Positions 1 through 12,100 of a DNA stretch of 23,293 nucleotides are shown here, one piece after another. The notes beneath the pieces are model-generated. The model was given only the letters and a program-made list of their open reading frames with translations. It was not told the origin of the DNA and searched no databases. The DNA is taken from positions 13,420 to 36,712 of the forward strand of contig BMAT01008649.1 of the NCBI GenBank assembly GCA_019649035.1, written 5' to 3'. Each line of letters begins with the position of its first letter. The first letter of the stretch is position 1. Origin of the DNA: Elysia marginata (taxonomy: Eukaryota > Mollusca > Gastropoda > Plakobranchidae). Both the position numbers and the translations under genes were made by a program.

Positions 1-147
1 GTCTGGTCGGCCCGGTGTCAGGATAATGTGACTGGATGTGGTGTGTGCTAGCGCTCCTTACATTACAGTGTGGCAGCCCGCTTTCAATTGTCCCCACTGC
101 CGTCTCTGGTATAACCTTATAGTTAAAAAGAGAGGTTAAAATTAAAA
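1..147 (+). mobile_element. SINE family 1, body and tail (head beyond window edge)
   Basis: Positions 1-147 align along their length with 2341-2487, from GTCTGGTCGGCCC to TTAAAATT, with scattered substitutions and small gaps. This is the non-tRNA body and 3' tail of the complete SINE at 2202-2505; the tRNA-like head would lie to the left of the window. The A-rich tail runs to about 151. Confidence 0.8.
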
Positions 148-913
148 AAACAGGGCCTACTAGAAAAATTCGCTGAAATACTTATAACTATCCCTCCCAT
201 AGATTCATGTTTACGTTCCAAGATATCGTTTTTTTTCATTAAATGAAATTTAATTGTTTGTTTTTGACGCTATGAATCGCTGTAAACAAGACAAATGCGA
301 GGTGACCAGGGAATATCAGGCACAACTCGCTCAGACCAGTTTTGAGTTAGTTTGAGTCTTTTCGATGAAATAGTTTATTATACAGCCAACAATTTTTTTT
401 GCTTTGAAACGAATCTCAGGTTATAGAAAACCTGGAGCTGTAATTTTTTCCCACTTCTTTAAGTGCATAAAATACACTACATGGAAACGTTAGTAGCTCA
501 ACATGTCAAACTTCCGACATGTGCCTGATTTTCTAAGTCCACTTGATTTTTCCCACTGCACCTCACAAATGAGCGTGTTTGAGGACAGTAAAGAATCTTG
601 AACCTTTGAACTTATTGTCCGCCTGTTTTAAAAACGTTATTCTCGTGACTCTGCTATGTTCTGGGTATTAGAATTCTAAACTATTGGAACAATTCCTAAG
701 ATTTACTGCTTCGGTTACAACTCATCTGCAAAGCAAACGAATCTCGGTCTGGTGGAATTAGTCTCAAGACAATCAACACGATAAAGCACAACAGCATCGA
801 CGCTGTCGAATAAGCCTGTGGTAAAAGAAACGAAACAGAGCAATAACTCGGTGTAGTAATGTCAAGACTACAGACCTAGAAATATAGAGTTACAGTCCGG
901 TTTACAGTCATCA
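148..913. other. Non-coding stretch
   Basis: It is AT-rich with stop codons in all frames and no recognisable exon. The part above about 750 is probably the 3' UTR of the minus-strand LINE fragment. I see nothing else. Confidence 0.5.
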
Positions 914-1440
914 TCATATCTTGTCGCGCCAATGTGTGATCCAGGCCTGGGCAGCATCAGTGCAGTCCCTCAGGTCCTGGTCGGTGCAGTGAGGCCCTTC
1001 TGTACATTCAGATAAGGTGTGGTCCATTGTTTGGTTCTGGTTGCCACATGGGCACTCGCTGTTGGGTCTCAGTTTCCACTTGTGCAGTGTGCTGGCTGTC
1101 ATTCCAACTTTTGCCCTTGCTCTGTTGAGGGTCACCCAATCTTTTCTCTGCAGTTCTCTTCCTGACGGAAGTTGTTCTTTTGGGGGTTGGATGGCTTCGT
1201 TTGTTGTGTTATCCCATGTGTTCCATAACTCAAGGCGGTGGCTTGCGGCTTGATCTGGTTGGACGCGTTCCACAGTTCTAAAGCTCTTCCTTGACTTGAG
1301 TCTGGCTCTGGGATAACTGTGGTCAAACAGAGGGTGTCTTAGGTCTGTTTCTTGTTTGTGTTTTTCTGTGCTTCCATGGTTCTGCCTGCGGATATCCGGT
1401 GGAGCGATCCCTGCTGTCCTGTACAGCAGCGGAAGGTTCA
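914..1440 (-). pseudogene. 5'-truncated LINE: C-terminal end of a non-LTR retrotransposon polyprotein
   Basis: The minus strand carries about 175 codons open to a stop at 914. The peptide has the features of the extreme C-terminus of a non-LTR endonuclease/reverse-transcriptase protein: a helical LNRARAKVG segment, LHKWKLRPNSECPCG, a DHTLSECTEG step giving a C-x-C...H...C zinc-knuckle-like pattern, and a terminal ITHWRDKI. Upstream, LRHPLFDHSYPRARLKSRKS is also typical of this region. The RT and endonuclease domains are absent, so the copy is dead on arrival. Its 3' UTR probably runs down to about 750. The 5' break coincides with the TIR element that starts at 1441. Confidence 0.75.
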
Positions 1441-1530
1441 CAGTGGAACCCCTGAATAAAGACCTGAGAAAATGTTGATAAAAACAGGTCTTATCAGAGA
1501 GGGGTTTTAGTTCAGGGGTTAAATTACTGT
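1441..1530. mobile_element. Palindromic mini TIR element (pogo/Tigger-like MITE)
   Basis: The left end CAGTGGAACCCCTGAA (1441-1456) faces a right end ending GGTTAAATTACTG|TA (1518-1532). Outer arms AACCCCTGAA (1447-1456) and TTCAGGGGTT (1511-1520) are exact inverted repeats, as are inner arms AAGACCTG (1459-1466) and CAGGTCTT (1485-1492). CAGT...ACTG ends next to a TA dinucleotide are typical of pogo/Tigger-type elements. An alternative right end lies near 1603. No transposase is encoded. Confidence 0.6.
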
Positions 1531-2185
1531 ATCAATATAAACGGGCGTCCTCAAATTTAAAGTCGCGTAAGAGGGAGGGGGTCTTAATTGAGTATTTCTA
1601 CTTGATTTAACTTGAGACATTGTTTTTTTTTTCTTTTATTGTTTGGTTGGTTGTTCAGAGTTGGTTTTGTTTGTGGAATGTCCTATTTTCTCTTAGAAAA
1701 CTTTTCTGCTCTGATAAAAAAACAACAGACAAACAACATTTAATACTTTTTAGACACCAGGCTAATAATTCATAAGCAACTATATTATAAACAAAAACAT
1801 ATAAAAATGTATTTACCAGGTTAGACTACCCTTAGGCAAAGTTCCTGTACTGATGAACTTATACATGTAATAATGTAACTTTTCTTACCATCTGTCTTTT
1901 TTTATTACTTATAACTACTTCCAGTCCTTCATGTTTTTCTTACTGCCTTCATTGTGTTGAGTAAAATCAAATTTTGTACTTGTGTAGGTCCTTTTCAATT
2001 TTACATTTAGGCGCTTTACAATTGAATAATTATTATTATCAGGTTGTTATAACAGTCTTCCCATGACGCTATGGTATTGGCCATCAACCTAAGATCTTTT
2101 TGTAACCATTCTCTGTGTGGAGACAAGAGATTTGAGGCGAGAACACCTTGTCTTTTGCATTGTACCTCATGTCATAACCCAATCG
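1531..2185. other. Non-coding stretch
   Basis: AT-rich, with a T-rich run at 1621-1640 and several near-homopolymers. A possible second terminus of the preceding TIR element lies at about 1580-1603 (GGGGTCTTAATTGAG). No exon is evident. Confidence 0.4.
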
Positions 2186-2201
2186 TATTTATGCAGTCTA
2201 C
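2186..2201 (+). repeat. Left target-site duplication of the SINE
   Basis: TATTTATGCAGTCTAC is repeated exactly at 2506-2521 on the other side of the SINE. The perfect match argues for a fairly recent insertion. Confidence 0.9.
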
Positions 2202-2505
2202 CGGCTCTGTGGCCTAGCGGTAAGACACTCGCTCAGAGATCGGGAGGTGCGTGGTTCCCCGGCCAAGTCAAACCAAGGACTTGAAAATTGTTATTAGCAG
2301 CTGATCCGCCTAGTGTCTGGCATTATGGATTTAGTGTTCAGTCTGGTCGGCCCAGTGTCAGGATACTATGACTGGGTGTGGTGTATGAAAGCACTCCTCA
2401 TATATATCACAGTGTGGCAGCTTGCTTTCAATTGTCCCAAGCGCCATCTCTGATATAACCTTGTGGTTGAAAAGAGATGTTAAAATTCAAACAACCTAAC
2501 CTAAC
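2202..2505 (+). mobile_element. Complete tRNA-derived SINE (family 1) with 16-bp TSD
   Basis: A 304-bp element is bounded by perfect 16-bp direct repeats TATTTATGCAGTCTAC at 2186-2201 and 2506-2521. The head is tRNA-like: an A box (TGGCCTAGCGG, 2210-2220) and a degenerate B box (GGTTCCCCGGC, 2253-2263), the internal Pol III promoter. The unrelated body is shared with 1-147, and the tail ends in a short ACCTA-type repeat. The TSD shows insertion by target-primed reverse transcription, presumably driven by a partner LINE. I cannot name the family. Confidence 0.9.
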
Positions 2506-2521
2506 TATTTATGCAGTCTAC
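2506..2521 (+). repeat. Right target-site duplication of the SINE
   Basis: It is an exact copy of 2186-2201, directly after the CCTAAC tail of the SINE. Confidence 0.9.
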
Positions 2522-3042
2522 TTTCAGAAAACATATTTCTTGGGCAAATTATTCGAGGTCCAAATTTCTTTCTTTCTTTCTTATTATTGAGAAAACCACA
2601 TTTAAAGGTCTATTTTTCTTTGTCTTTTCCTCAAAATTTTTAATTAACAAAAGTTTTTATATCTTTTTGACACAATAGGCCTACGTGTATTAATAGTTTT
2701 AGGAAATATTTGACGTCTGAGAAAAATGCCTTGTTCACATCAACAAAAGCCTTTGAAGGTGAAAATTGCAAGATCTGACTCATTCACCCTGGAAACGAGA
2801 CACGCACACACACATATATATATTCTATGTCACTTTGAAATTAAATATGCCCTAACACTGTTTACTTCTGTTTTCTAATAACTTTTCTACATCCTTTTAT
2901 TCAATCAAGAATATTTGTGTTCAACAAGGGGAGATGCTGACCTACTCCTGGAAGGCTGATGCTAGGAATCATCATTAGCTCACACACGTGACATATGTGC
3001 CATTGTTTAAAATTCAAACTTCTGGTCCCTTCTCTTTCCCAG
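2522..3042 (+). other. Non-coding stretch, probably intron upstream of exon A
   Basis: It contains a short CTTT run (2571-2582) and a CA/TA dinucleotide tract (about 2806-2824). It ends in a polypyrimidine tract and the AG acceptor at 3041-3042. No upstream exon with a phase-1 donor could be recognised, so this is probably the 3' part of a long intron. Confidence 0.5.
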
Positions 3043-3143
3043 GCAAAAGTCATCTTGGTGTGTACCTCAGCCGATACTTTGATGTGGAAGTAAAGCAGGC
3101 ATGCATGAAAATGGGAGAAGACATTGAAATAGCTGTGGTCAAG
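3043..3143 (+). CDS. Exon A: DUF3715 segment (first exon seen in the window)
   Basis: The acceptor is TTCTCTTTCCCAG ending at 3042 and the donor AAG|GTGAGA is at 3144. The exon is 101 bp: two bases complete a split codon (probably Gly, GGC), then 33 codons follow. The peptide includes LGVYLSRYFDV and ends EIAVVK. The L-x-V-Y-L-S-R-Y motif followed by an I/V-rich strand is typical of the DUF3715 domain of TASOR, TASOR2 and TEX15. The preceding exon must end one base into a codon; I could not find it between 1 and 3042. Confidence 0.8.
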
Positions 3144-6100
3144 GTGAGAATGGAATAACATGTATTGTCTCATGATGTAGGATTAGGTGTAAAGGAGGAG
3201 GGGGTGGGAGGAGGAAGTGCGATGCCTATTGGAGGTTTGAATATAATTTATGTGTCTATTATCTGCTTTGAAATGATAGACTTCTTTCGTGAAGGCTTAG
3301 ATTGAATGTATATGGGTCCTTTTGTAAGAGCCATTGGCTAAGATTCTTTCAATGCAGACAGTTTTTTTATATTAAAATCGAAACTTTTTAAAAATGGTTC
3401 TTTTAAAAGACCTTCTGGAGGGTAAAGCTTTGTGTTTCAGTAACATAATTGTTTTAAAAGACCATGGAGCTTAAGATAAGATACGATACTTCTTTATTTT
3501 TTTCCAAAATTCAATGTACATATTATACAAATAGTAGAAGTACACACACAGTTTACATAATATATAAAATGTATTATAATATAAGAGTATAAATATAAAT
3601 ATTCAAACATGGGATGGAAATATGTTCGTACATGTATGTATATGTATATGTGTTTTAAAACGTGCTGTTTTAATATGCTGTAAATAATATGGCCGTATTT
3701 GAACAGAGAATTTAAGTAAGGTGGAATTAAATTATATACTTGACTATAAGAAATGGTCTTGCTTTATTGACTTGTTAGAACTGAATGCTCAAAGTGATAT
3801 ACATACATTGTATGACTGAAAGATAATGCCTGGTAAGTGGGGAGGGTTCATTGACCATTGCAACTTAGTATCAGCTTGTACAAGATGCAGCTCTTAAAGA
3901 TTCATTCTGTATTTCCGAGAAAAATATTTCTTTTTCTTTTAAAGCCTATTTTTTAAATTTAATAATATACATGTTCAGAGAAGGGACACAGCTGTGTGAG
4001 ACTTCTGACTATTCAAAACATGTCAGATTGTCACTGGCGTCAAAGCCACCATGCCAAAAGCTAAGTTTTTAAATCTGAGGAACGCTGAGAATATTCAATT
4101 ACACCAACGGTCTGAAATAAATAAACTCCCACACAAAACAACTCAAAGAAACCATGTTACTGTCACATTGACACAATTAAATGTATTATTGATCTGTTTT
4201 TCTGTCTTTCCCATCCTACTAGTATTTTGCAGGAAAATGCAAGTCCTTGAATATTGGTAATGTGTACACTAAAAGCTCTACTGTGGAGCCAACACCAAAC
4301 TATGACTCGCACATCAGTACAGCAGGGCCAACTGTTGACGAGAATGTATTTCTACAGAAGGCCAAAGCAGATGTAAGTTGGTTTCTTTGTCTGCAGGTTT
4401 TTTTAGCTCCATTGAAAATGACAAATAATGTAAAAAGTCAGGTTAACAAATTAAAATACGTCAATCTCAATTCAAAATACTGCTAAAAGCAACCACATGT
4501 TTCTTAATAGGAGTTGCTGGCCACTGAGAATTTTCTATGGTTCACATTGAAGTTTTGCCTATTTGCAAAATAAACAGTGCGCCTAAAGTTTCCCCCTTCG
4601 CATTTAATTATGTTGGCCCTTATTACTTTGTACATCTACAACTTACCCCTTTTTTGTAAATCACTTAAAAGAAAATGTTCAGTAACCCATTCTGAAAACA
4701 ATAAATGAATGAAAAAGTGAATGAATAAATAGAAATTTTAAAAATACGAAGTAGATTTTTGCCTTAAAATACTAGGAGTAAAAAAAGTGAATTGAAGATT
4801 TCAGTAATATGCAGTGCTAAACTACATGCATCTCTTGTGCCTTATCACTATTTAGGCTATAGCTCATCTTTTTCCGTTGATTGAAAGATATTTGACTTTC
4901 CTCTACAGATATATCTGTATGAATATGATGAGGAATGCGAGCCTGTAAAACGACCAAGGCAGTGTTTGCCACATGCTATTATCAAGGTCAGAATGAAACC
5001 TATACCAGAGAAGGTCACAATTCCACCACCTCCACCTAGTGTTTCCCAAAGACCGGCACTGGAAAACTCAACATTAGGTTCTGCATATTCTGCGGTCAAT
5101 CCCATGAAACAGAATGTTTCAGAAACAGCGACACTGAATACAGCAGTAGATGTTTCACAAGATTGCCCCTCACCATTTTTAAAAGATAACAAACACCAGG
5201 CAGTTGCCAAAGTAAAGTACAATGCTGTAAGCAAAGAAGACAACAAGCAATCTAAAAGTTCTTCCAAAGGTCCTATTGATGAGAAGAAGAGAGAGGAAAT
5301 GCGAAACTCCTATCTTCATCGTTTGAGTTTAGCTAAAGCCACTGTTGAGGCGAAGCAGTCTAGAGATTTCGGAGGCTTTGGTGGGTTGACAAACTTGTTA
5401 CCAGGTGAAACTGGTGTCCAACACGCACCGAATAAGCCGCACATCGACAGTTTTAGTGAGGCTCTGGATGTCCCCAGTGAGCCAGTCCCCGACCAATCAA
5501 TGTATCATAAAACTGTCGGCTCTGCTAAGTTACCCATAGTCACTCCAAGCATTCAAGATGAGTTGGCAGTATCAGCTGTAAACTTGGGGCCTAACAGACG
5601 AGTAGATCCCAGGTTAGCTCGCTCAATAAGTAACCCAGTTTCAACTTCCTCTGCACCAAGACCAGATCCTCGGCTAGCAAAACTGCCAATTGACGAAAAA
5701 CAACCTTCTTGTAAACCTGAAGCAGCAACCTTTGTCCCCAGACCTTCAGTGGTCTCGTCTAAGAGTGCCTTAAAAGTGAACAACGAAGTTAAGAGATTGT
5801 CACTTTCAGATTATAAGAAACTGAACAATGATAGCCTAACTAAAAGACACCCTGAAAAGCTTTCTGCAGATATTAAAACAAAGGTCCAGGACACAAGTAA
5901 ACCTGTGACTGCGGCTCAAGTTTTACCCATGCCCATATCTTTCATGGACACAACTAAACTTCCACCTAAACCCACAAAGGCAGACCAGCAAACTGCGTCG
6001 GTGGATAATTCAGAAGTGCCTTTACCATCTTTCTACCATGAATACACACCAGATGGGGACTATTCCTGTCAAGATGTAGATTTCAATCAATTTCAGTCAC

Positions 6101-9100
6101 CCGTCAAAGCTTCATCTTTGCAAACAGCAAGTTTAAGGCAGTTTCAATCCCCTGTCCCTAACACCGCAAAAAATTTATTTGCCCAGGTCTGTGCATCTTC
6201 GCCGCAAAAAAAGTCAGCCCATCTTCCTAAGAAGTCTCTGCTGCCTCTACCAGTTATTAACTCTGATGGCTCAATATCAAATGTGCTGAGAGGCTTTGTT
6301 GATGGGACTATCACTGAAATCAAGACACCACCGCAGGCCAGTCAATCTTCCCCAAAGGTTGCTTCATCAAAATTGCTGATAGAACACGAGTTGGTAAGCA
6401 ACACGGCCAAAAATCTTGCCAAAGCGGTTGCCAGCAACACTGATACACCTTTGCAAGGTAAAAATTCAACTAACTGTAATGCGGATGATGGATTAGCATA
6501 CAAAAAAGATAGATATGAAATTGCTTTGAGTGGTGTAAGAGAGGATGATAGGGAAAGCCCGATACCATTGAAAAGTATAGTGGATGAGAGGACAGTGAAA
6601 GGTTTGCTAAAAGGTTTTCAGAAAGGCTTATCAGGCAAATCAGAAAGCTCCTCCCAATCGATGGACCTTGTGAATGAGACTCAATATGTTTCACAGAAGT
6701 GTCTAAAAAACAACCCCCCAGCCATCACTGACAAGGAGTGTATTGTAAAAACCAAGAATCCCAATGAAATTGCAAGCATGAGCAAAGATGAAGTCCGTCA
6801 AGATACTGAAAAGAGAGCTTTTTCTGATGTACAGCTTAAAAAATCTGGTAACATAGACGCCCAAAGAAGATCAAGCAAATTGGTTGATCAAACAGAGGAA
6901 GTCAAGGGCCATCAGAGAATTAGAGGCAAAAATCCCAATGGAAATGGCAGGCCCAAGGAAAGGAACAAAAATCAACAAACAAGGAGACCTGAGAACAGGA
7001 ATGTGTCTTTAGCGCTCAAAACTGAAAAAGATGGTGGGCAACAAAATTCGAATGTTAAGCTTGTCTGCTCACCTCCTCCACTGCCGCTTATTCCATTTCT
7101 TGTGACAGATGACTATAAAGCTGACCAAAGGGAGCCAGAAAGTTTCAAAGATCAGCAAAGCGGACAAAACGCTAATGAGAAAGAGGTAGTGACAAAAGCT
7201 ATCATTCAAACATCAGATATTGCTGAAAGTTCTGATCCACTGGACTCTGGTATGTGGGTTGCACCAAGTATAGATCAACTCACCACAGCAGTAGAGCTCT
7301 CCACTACATTAGCACCTCCCGGTGTTAAAGAAAATGGTCCAGAAATCATAGAAACCTCAGTAAAGCTAGCTTCAGATGACACTGAGAAGAAACACATCCA
7401 TGAGAAGGAGGAAGAATACAATAAGTATCAATACCCCCTGCAAGCAACAGACAGTTACTCAAAGGTCAGTGCTTCTCAAAACAGAGTCCAAGTGTCTCCT
7501 GAGATTGCCTCCACAGAGATTGCTGAGGCTCAACCTGCTACTGATACTGTTTTGGTGAAGACCGCTGGGACAGGGGTTGCCAACTCAAGCAATGTTTTAA
7601 ACTCATTTGATGAGAGCAACATAGGTGTAAAATCTCATCTACCATCACCTAACAGCCTTACAGTGCCGCACGAACAATGCATGTCAATGCCAGAACACCA
7701 GCAGCCATCCATTGCAAAAACTTGCAACACTACCTTATCTCAGGGAGAAAATGAGAAGGATGAAAAGGCAAGCTGTGACAACATTTCAAGCTCTGATGTG
7801 TTGTCTTGTATCCCAGGAGAAGAGCAAACCTACACTGACCCTACCAAAAGCCTCACTCTGCAAGAGCTGGGTTTCATCAGTACCCTTCATGTTATGAGTG
7901 ACACTGCATTTCAGCCCAACACTATGTTGGTGGATTGTGTCGAGGTAAGGAAGAAAATTCTAATAGGTTTTCTCAAAGACACACACTAAATGTTTTTTCA
8001 ATTATAATACATAAAAAGGGATTACTCTCTAAAATTGTATACTTCCCAAGTTAATAAATCTCAGCATGGTAGAAATGACTTCCAGGCAGCAAGTTTCTGA
8101 TTCTCTTTGCTGTCGCTTTATTTTTCTGTAAAATTATAATTCTGTTATAGTTGCCTAACTTTAATAATATTAAAAGTACTTTGTATTTAAAAAGGATACA
8201 ATTTTCACCCAAGTAATAAGAGTAACTAAAGCAGAATACTTCATTGTTATTTTTTACTATCACAGCCATCTAATAACTTTGACAGCTAGGCCAACTTCAT
8301 AATGTTTACAAGAACTTAAACTATTACAGCAAAATAACATAGCTTTTAATTTGTACTCATATTTAATCTTTGGCAGTTTTAGTTTTACCACAAGATCAAA
8401 GATTTAAATTTTTAAAAATTGCTTTCTTTTTTTCTCAGGACGACACATCATATAATGTGTGCTCTTAGTGAATTCTAAATGTTTTTGTATGCTTTAAAGT
8501 AGCTTCTTTAACTATGCTCACAAAAGTGTCATAAGAAATCAAAAGAAAAAAAATTACTTCTCCTCAGGCACTGAATGAGAACTACCCCCTCAACTCTTGC
8601 CTGGAATGCGAGAAGCTCCTTCCGCCAAGCAGTGTGAAGTTCACGCAGGATTACCTTGATCGAGAAAACCAAGAGCAGTTTGAAGACACGACAGAAGAAC
8701 CCCAGGAAACAACTGATCATGAAATCGCTCCATCAGAAAATGCTGTTGAAATGAGAAGCTCTAGCAGTTCCTCTCAAAATAATGAATCACAGAAGCTGAT
8801 TCGGATGGAGAGGGTGGTGACAGATTTGAAAGAAAGCTGTGAGCTGGATGCTTGCAAGAATGATGCATCAAAGGCAGCTCTGTTTAATACTGTTAACCCA
8901 TCAATAGGAAAAACTGCAAGCTGGACTGTAGAAAATAACAATACTTGTTCACATGCAATTATTTCAAGTAGCAGCACCACAGCAACAATGACCAAGAATA
9001 ATGAAATATTGATGGAAGATGTAACAGCCATAGACAATACCGTAACATCAACTAAAGCGTTGGAGACTACAGAACAAGATCCCCATCTATCCATGCCATC

Positions 9101-12100
9101 GACATCACATGGGGAAGCAGACAATTCAAAATATGGGCAAGACAGCAGTGAAGCAAATGAAATGCCCTTAGCCTCTTCTCCCAATGATGATGACAAGATA
9201 GAATCAGCTTTGCAAAATGCCTCTAGCGTCCTTACCTACCCCAATGTCCCTACACCTTCAACAAAACCTAATTCAAAAGAATTATCTTTGAATCCAAGTG
9301 TTCAGACATATGGAGTAGGAAAAGACCAAGAGGCTTCTAAAAACCCACTGGGCACTGAGGTTTTAAAACCCCTCGACAAGCTTTTGAATTCACATAGCAA
9401 TATGGGAGTTCAAAGTGAACGGCAAGGGTTAGCAGGTGACCCAGAGAGTATAACTGGACAAAAAGCCGACGAAGCCAATTCCAAACCATTTGAAAAGATA
9501 AACAAAGAAGAAGGGTATTGGAGGAACTGGGACCAAAACTGCCCAATAGGAAATGAATGGGATGATGCATCAAAGCAGAGGGAACAAAGAAAAACCATAC
9601 TCATGCAAGTATTAAAACAAAAGGAAAAAATTAAAAAGTCCTTTGAGCGTCACAGGCATTTTGAAATGGGGAAAAACAAAGAAGATATGAGGCAGGAAGA
9701 GAAAACTGAAAGCAAAGCCATGGATGAAGCAGGGAAAGTAAGGAGCAAAGAAAATCAAAAGGAGAAAGAGAATAATGATGAGTCCAGCTGGAAGAATTTG
9801 AATGAAGACAAATGTAAAGGACTGGATGGGAATAATTTACAACAGACAGATAATATCATCCCAACATCTGTTGAAGTAATTCATAATGAAAGTCTTTGTG
9901 AAAATCGTCAACGTCAAGTTCCCTTACCTTCACCAGAGATAGAGTATGGGAAGCAGAAAATCTGGAAAGATTCACATCAAACAATTGAAAAACAGAATAA
10001 GCAGTCAAAAACTATTGAGCATGTACTAGCAAATAAAAGTGAAACTGATATGTGTCCCAAAATAAACAAAGAGGATAGAAAAGAAATCAGTCCATCAACA
10101 AATCGGAAGCAAAACAGTTTTCAAGATATTTCAGAAGAAAGTGGGCAACAGAGGGATTCAGGACACTTGAAACAAAGCAAAGATAAAAAGGAGAAGGATG
10201 AGAGAGAAGGAAGAAAAAGTAATGAAAGCGAGCACTATCAAAAGGACAGAAACAAGGAAAGAGACTATGCAAAGTCTGATTCAGGAAAAAGAGATGCATA
10301 CATGGAAGATTGTAAGCATAGAGAGAAAAGAGATAGGAGTAAAAGGGAATATGAAAGATCCAGAGAAAAAGCTACATGCCAAACAAAAGAAAATTTGAAG
10401 CGTAGAGAAAATAAGCAGGAAACATATAACTGGAAAGGAGATGTGAGAACACTTGGCAGAGACGACAAGTTACATAAATCAAGATCAAAGGAGCTCTCTT
10501 CAAGAGGCACTTTAGCAGAGAGCCATGACAAAGTTAACAAAACAAGATGGGATTCAGAAAATAAGCAATCAAAATGCAAAGAGCAGAAGGACAGTTCCGC
10601 AAAAGACATACCTTTGGCAAATTCAAAGCTAAGCGGAGAAAAATTTCCTGTGTCTGTTAAAAAGGGAGATGAGCCATCAGCCAAAGGTAGTGAGGTAGAT
10701 ATCACAAATAAAAAATCAAAAACAGACAAAAGCCTTCCACAGAATGATAAAAACAGTAACCATCTTGTGCATCCAAAAGACAGGGATTGTCCTGGAACTT
10801 CAAGCCTTCTTTCTTCATCCTCATTAAATGTAGAGTCAGAGAAGCTAGTAGACAGCAGTACACGCTCACAACGTATATGCAAACAGGTAGCTTCTGTTAA
10901 GCATACTGTGTCAACAAAAGAAAGATTTAAACGAAATGATGATTCCGATGAGGAGTTTGGAGCACCAAAGAAAATAATAAAGCCTTTAAAGAAAAAAATA
11001 TGCATAAATCTACCCACCTCTGCTCAAAAAGAGAACACCAAAGATGCCTCGATTTCTTCTGATGAAGTAAATTCATCTAAATCAGTGTGCTCAACCTCTT
11101 CCTCAGTTTCAACACTCTCTCCAGCAGTCTCCTCTTCGCTCAGCTCTATATCCTTATCTCAAGCTGACACAGAGATTGAACCTTCAAGTAACCCTACAAG
11201 CGCCCGCGCTGAAAATGATGCTAAGCAAACCTTGTCTATCAATATACCAGAAACGATGAATTTGAATGCTTGCGTTGCTGAAGAACTGTATTCTCCAAGT
11301 AATCCTACCGCCGAAGATCAAGCAAGCTATGGTAATGCCTTTGAAGATAAATTTGAATTAAGCTTGGACAACACCATAGCCAGAAGCAACCAACTCATCA
11401 ATAAAAGTAGTGAGCAAGGAGATAGTAATGGTGGACAAAATGTAAGTAAGCTAAGTCAAGGTGACATCAGGGCCCCCACAAATCAGGCACCGGGCAATCG
11501 AAATGTATTTTCCTTATATACAGACTATGATGTGACAGACCCAAGCTATTATAGCTATGAGAACAATGATTTTGGGGATGTTGATTATAGACATGGAAAC
11601 CCTTCCAACTTCCACATGTCTGTGTATGAGGAAAGCTACAACTACAAGAATGACTCATATTCTTCAGCACCAGGAAAGGGGCCAAGCTATGGTGCTAATG
11701 CATCACAAAGAAGTACATCGTTATGGGATAAAGAATATTATAGCACTCAGGAGACATTTCCTCCCTTTGATGCTGTAAGCTCCTTTTCAGGAGAAGAGGC
11801 AGGTTACTGGCAAGGGTTTCAGAGCACGAACTTCAACAACTACGGTGACACTGATTATCGGGAGCAAATCTGGAAGATTTCAAATTACTCAAATGAACCT
11901 GTCAATTTGTGTGAGGCAAAACCCGATACAGATGACATTATTCATACTGGAAGTCTGACTGAACAGCACTCCAGTAACCCTTTTCAAGTTCGTTCTCATG
12001 GTTCAGAGTGGAGCCAAAACCCCAACGCTGCACAAAACCATAGTCAGAATGCTCATGTCTTACATACACCTCACGGCAGTCAGGATTATGATGATTACTG

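Noticed and set aside
2202..2275. A genuine tRNA gene
   Set aside because: The B box is degenerate, and the unit is the head of a 304-bp element with target-site duplications.
2806..2824. CRISPR-like or regulatory repeat
   Set aside because: It is only a CA/TA dinucleotide tract in eukaryotic intronic DNA.
3193..3215. G-quadruplex in intron A-B
   Set aside because: Only two runs reach three G; at best a weak two-tier structure. Nothing else suggests a function.
4231..4232. Alternative acceptor (TTTTGCAG) for exon B
   Set aside because: It would shift the reading frame by one and break the conserved G-K-x-K-S-L segment.
4966..7989. A free-standing 1,007-codon gene starting at 4966
   Set aside because: The apparent start is a TTG inside an open frame that continues upstream to a good acceptor at 4908 and completes a DUF3715 motif. 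The last 14 codons are intron read-through past the GTAAGG donor at 7945.
10265..11017. A 250-codon open frame on the minus strand
   Set aside because: It lies opposite the Lys/Glu/Ser-rich coding region. Its Phe/Leu/Ser-rich composition is the expected mirror of AAA/GAA/TCA-rich codons, and it has no domain signature.
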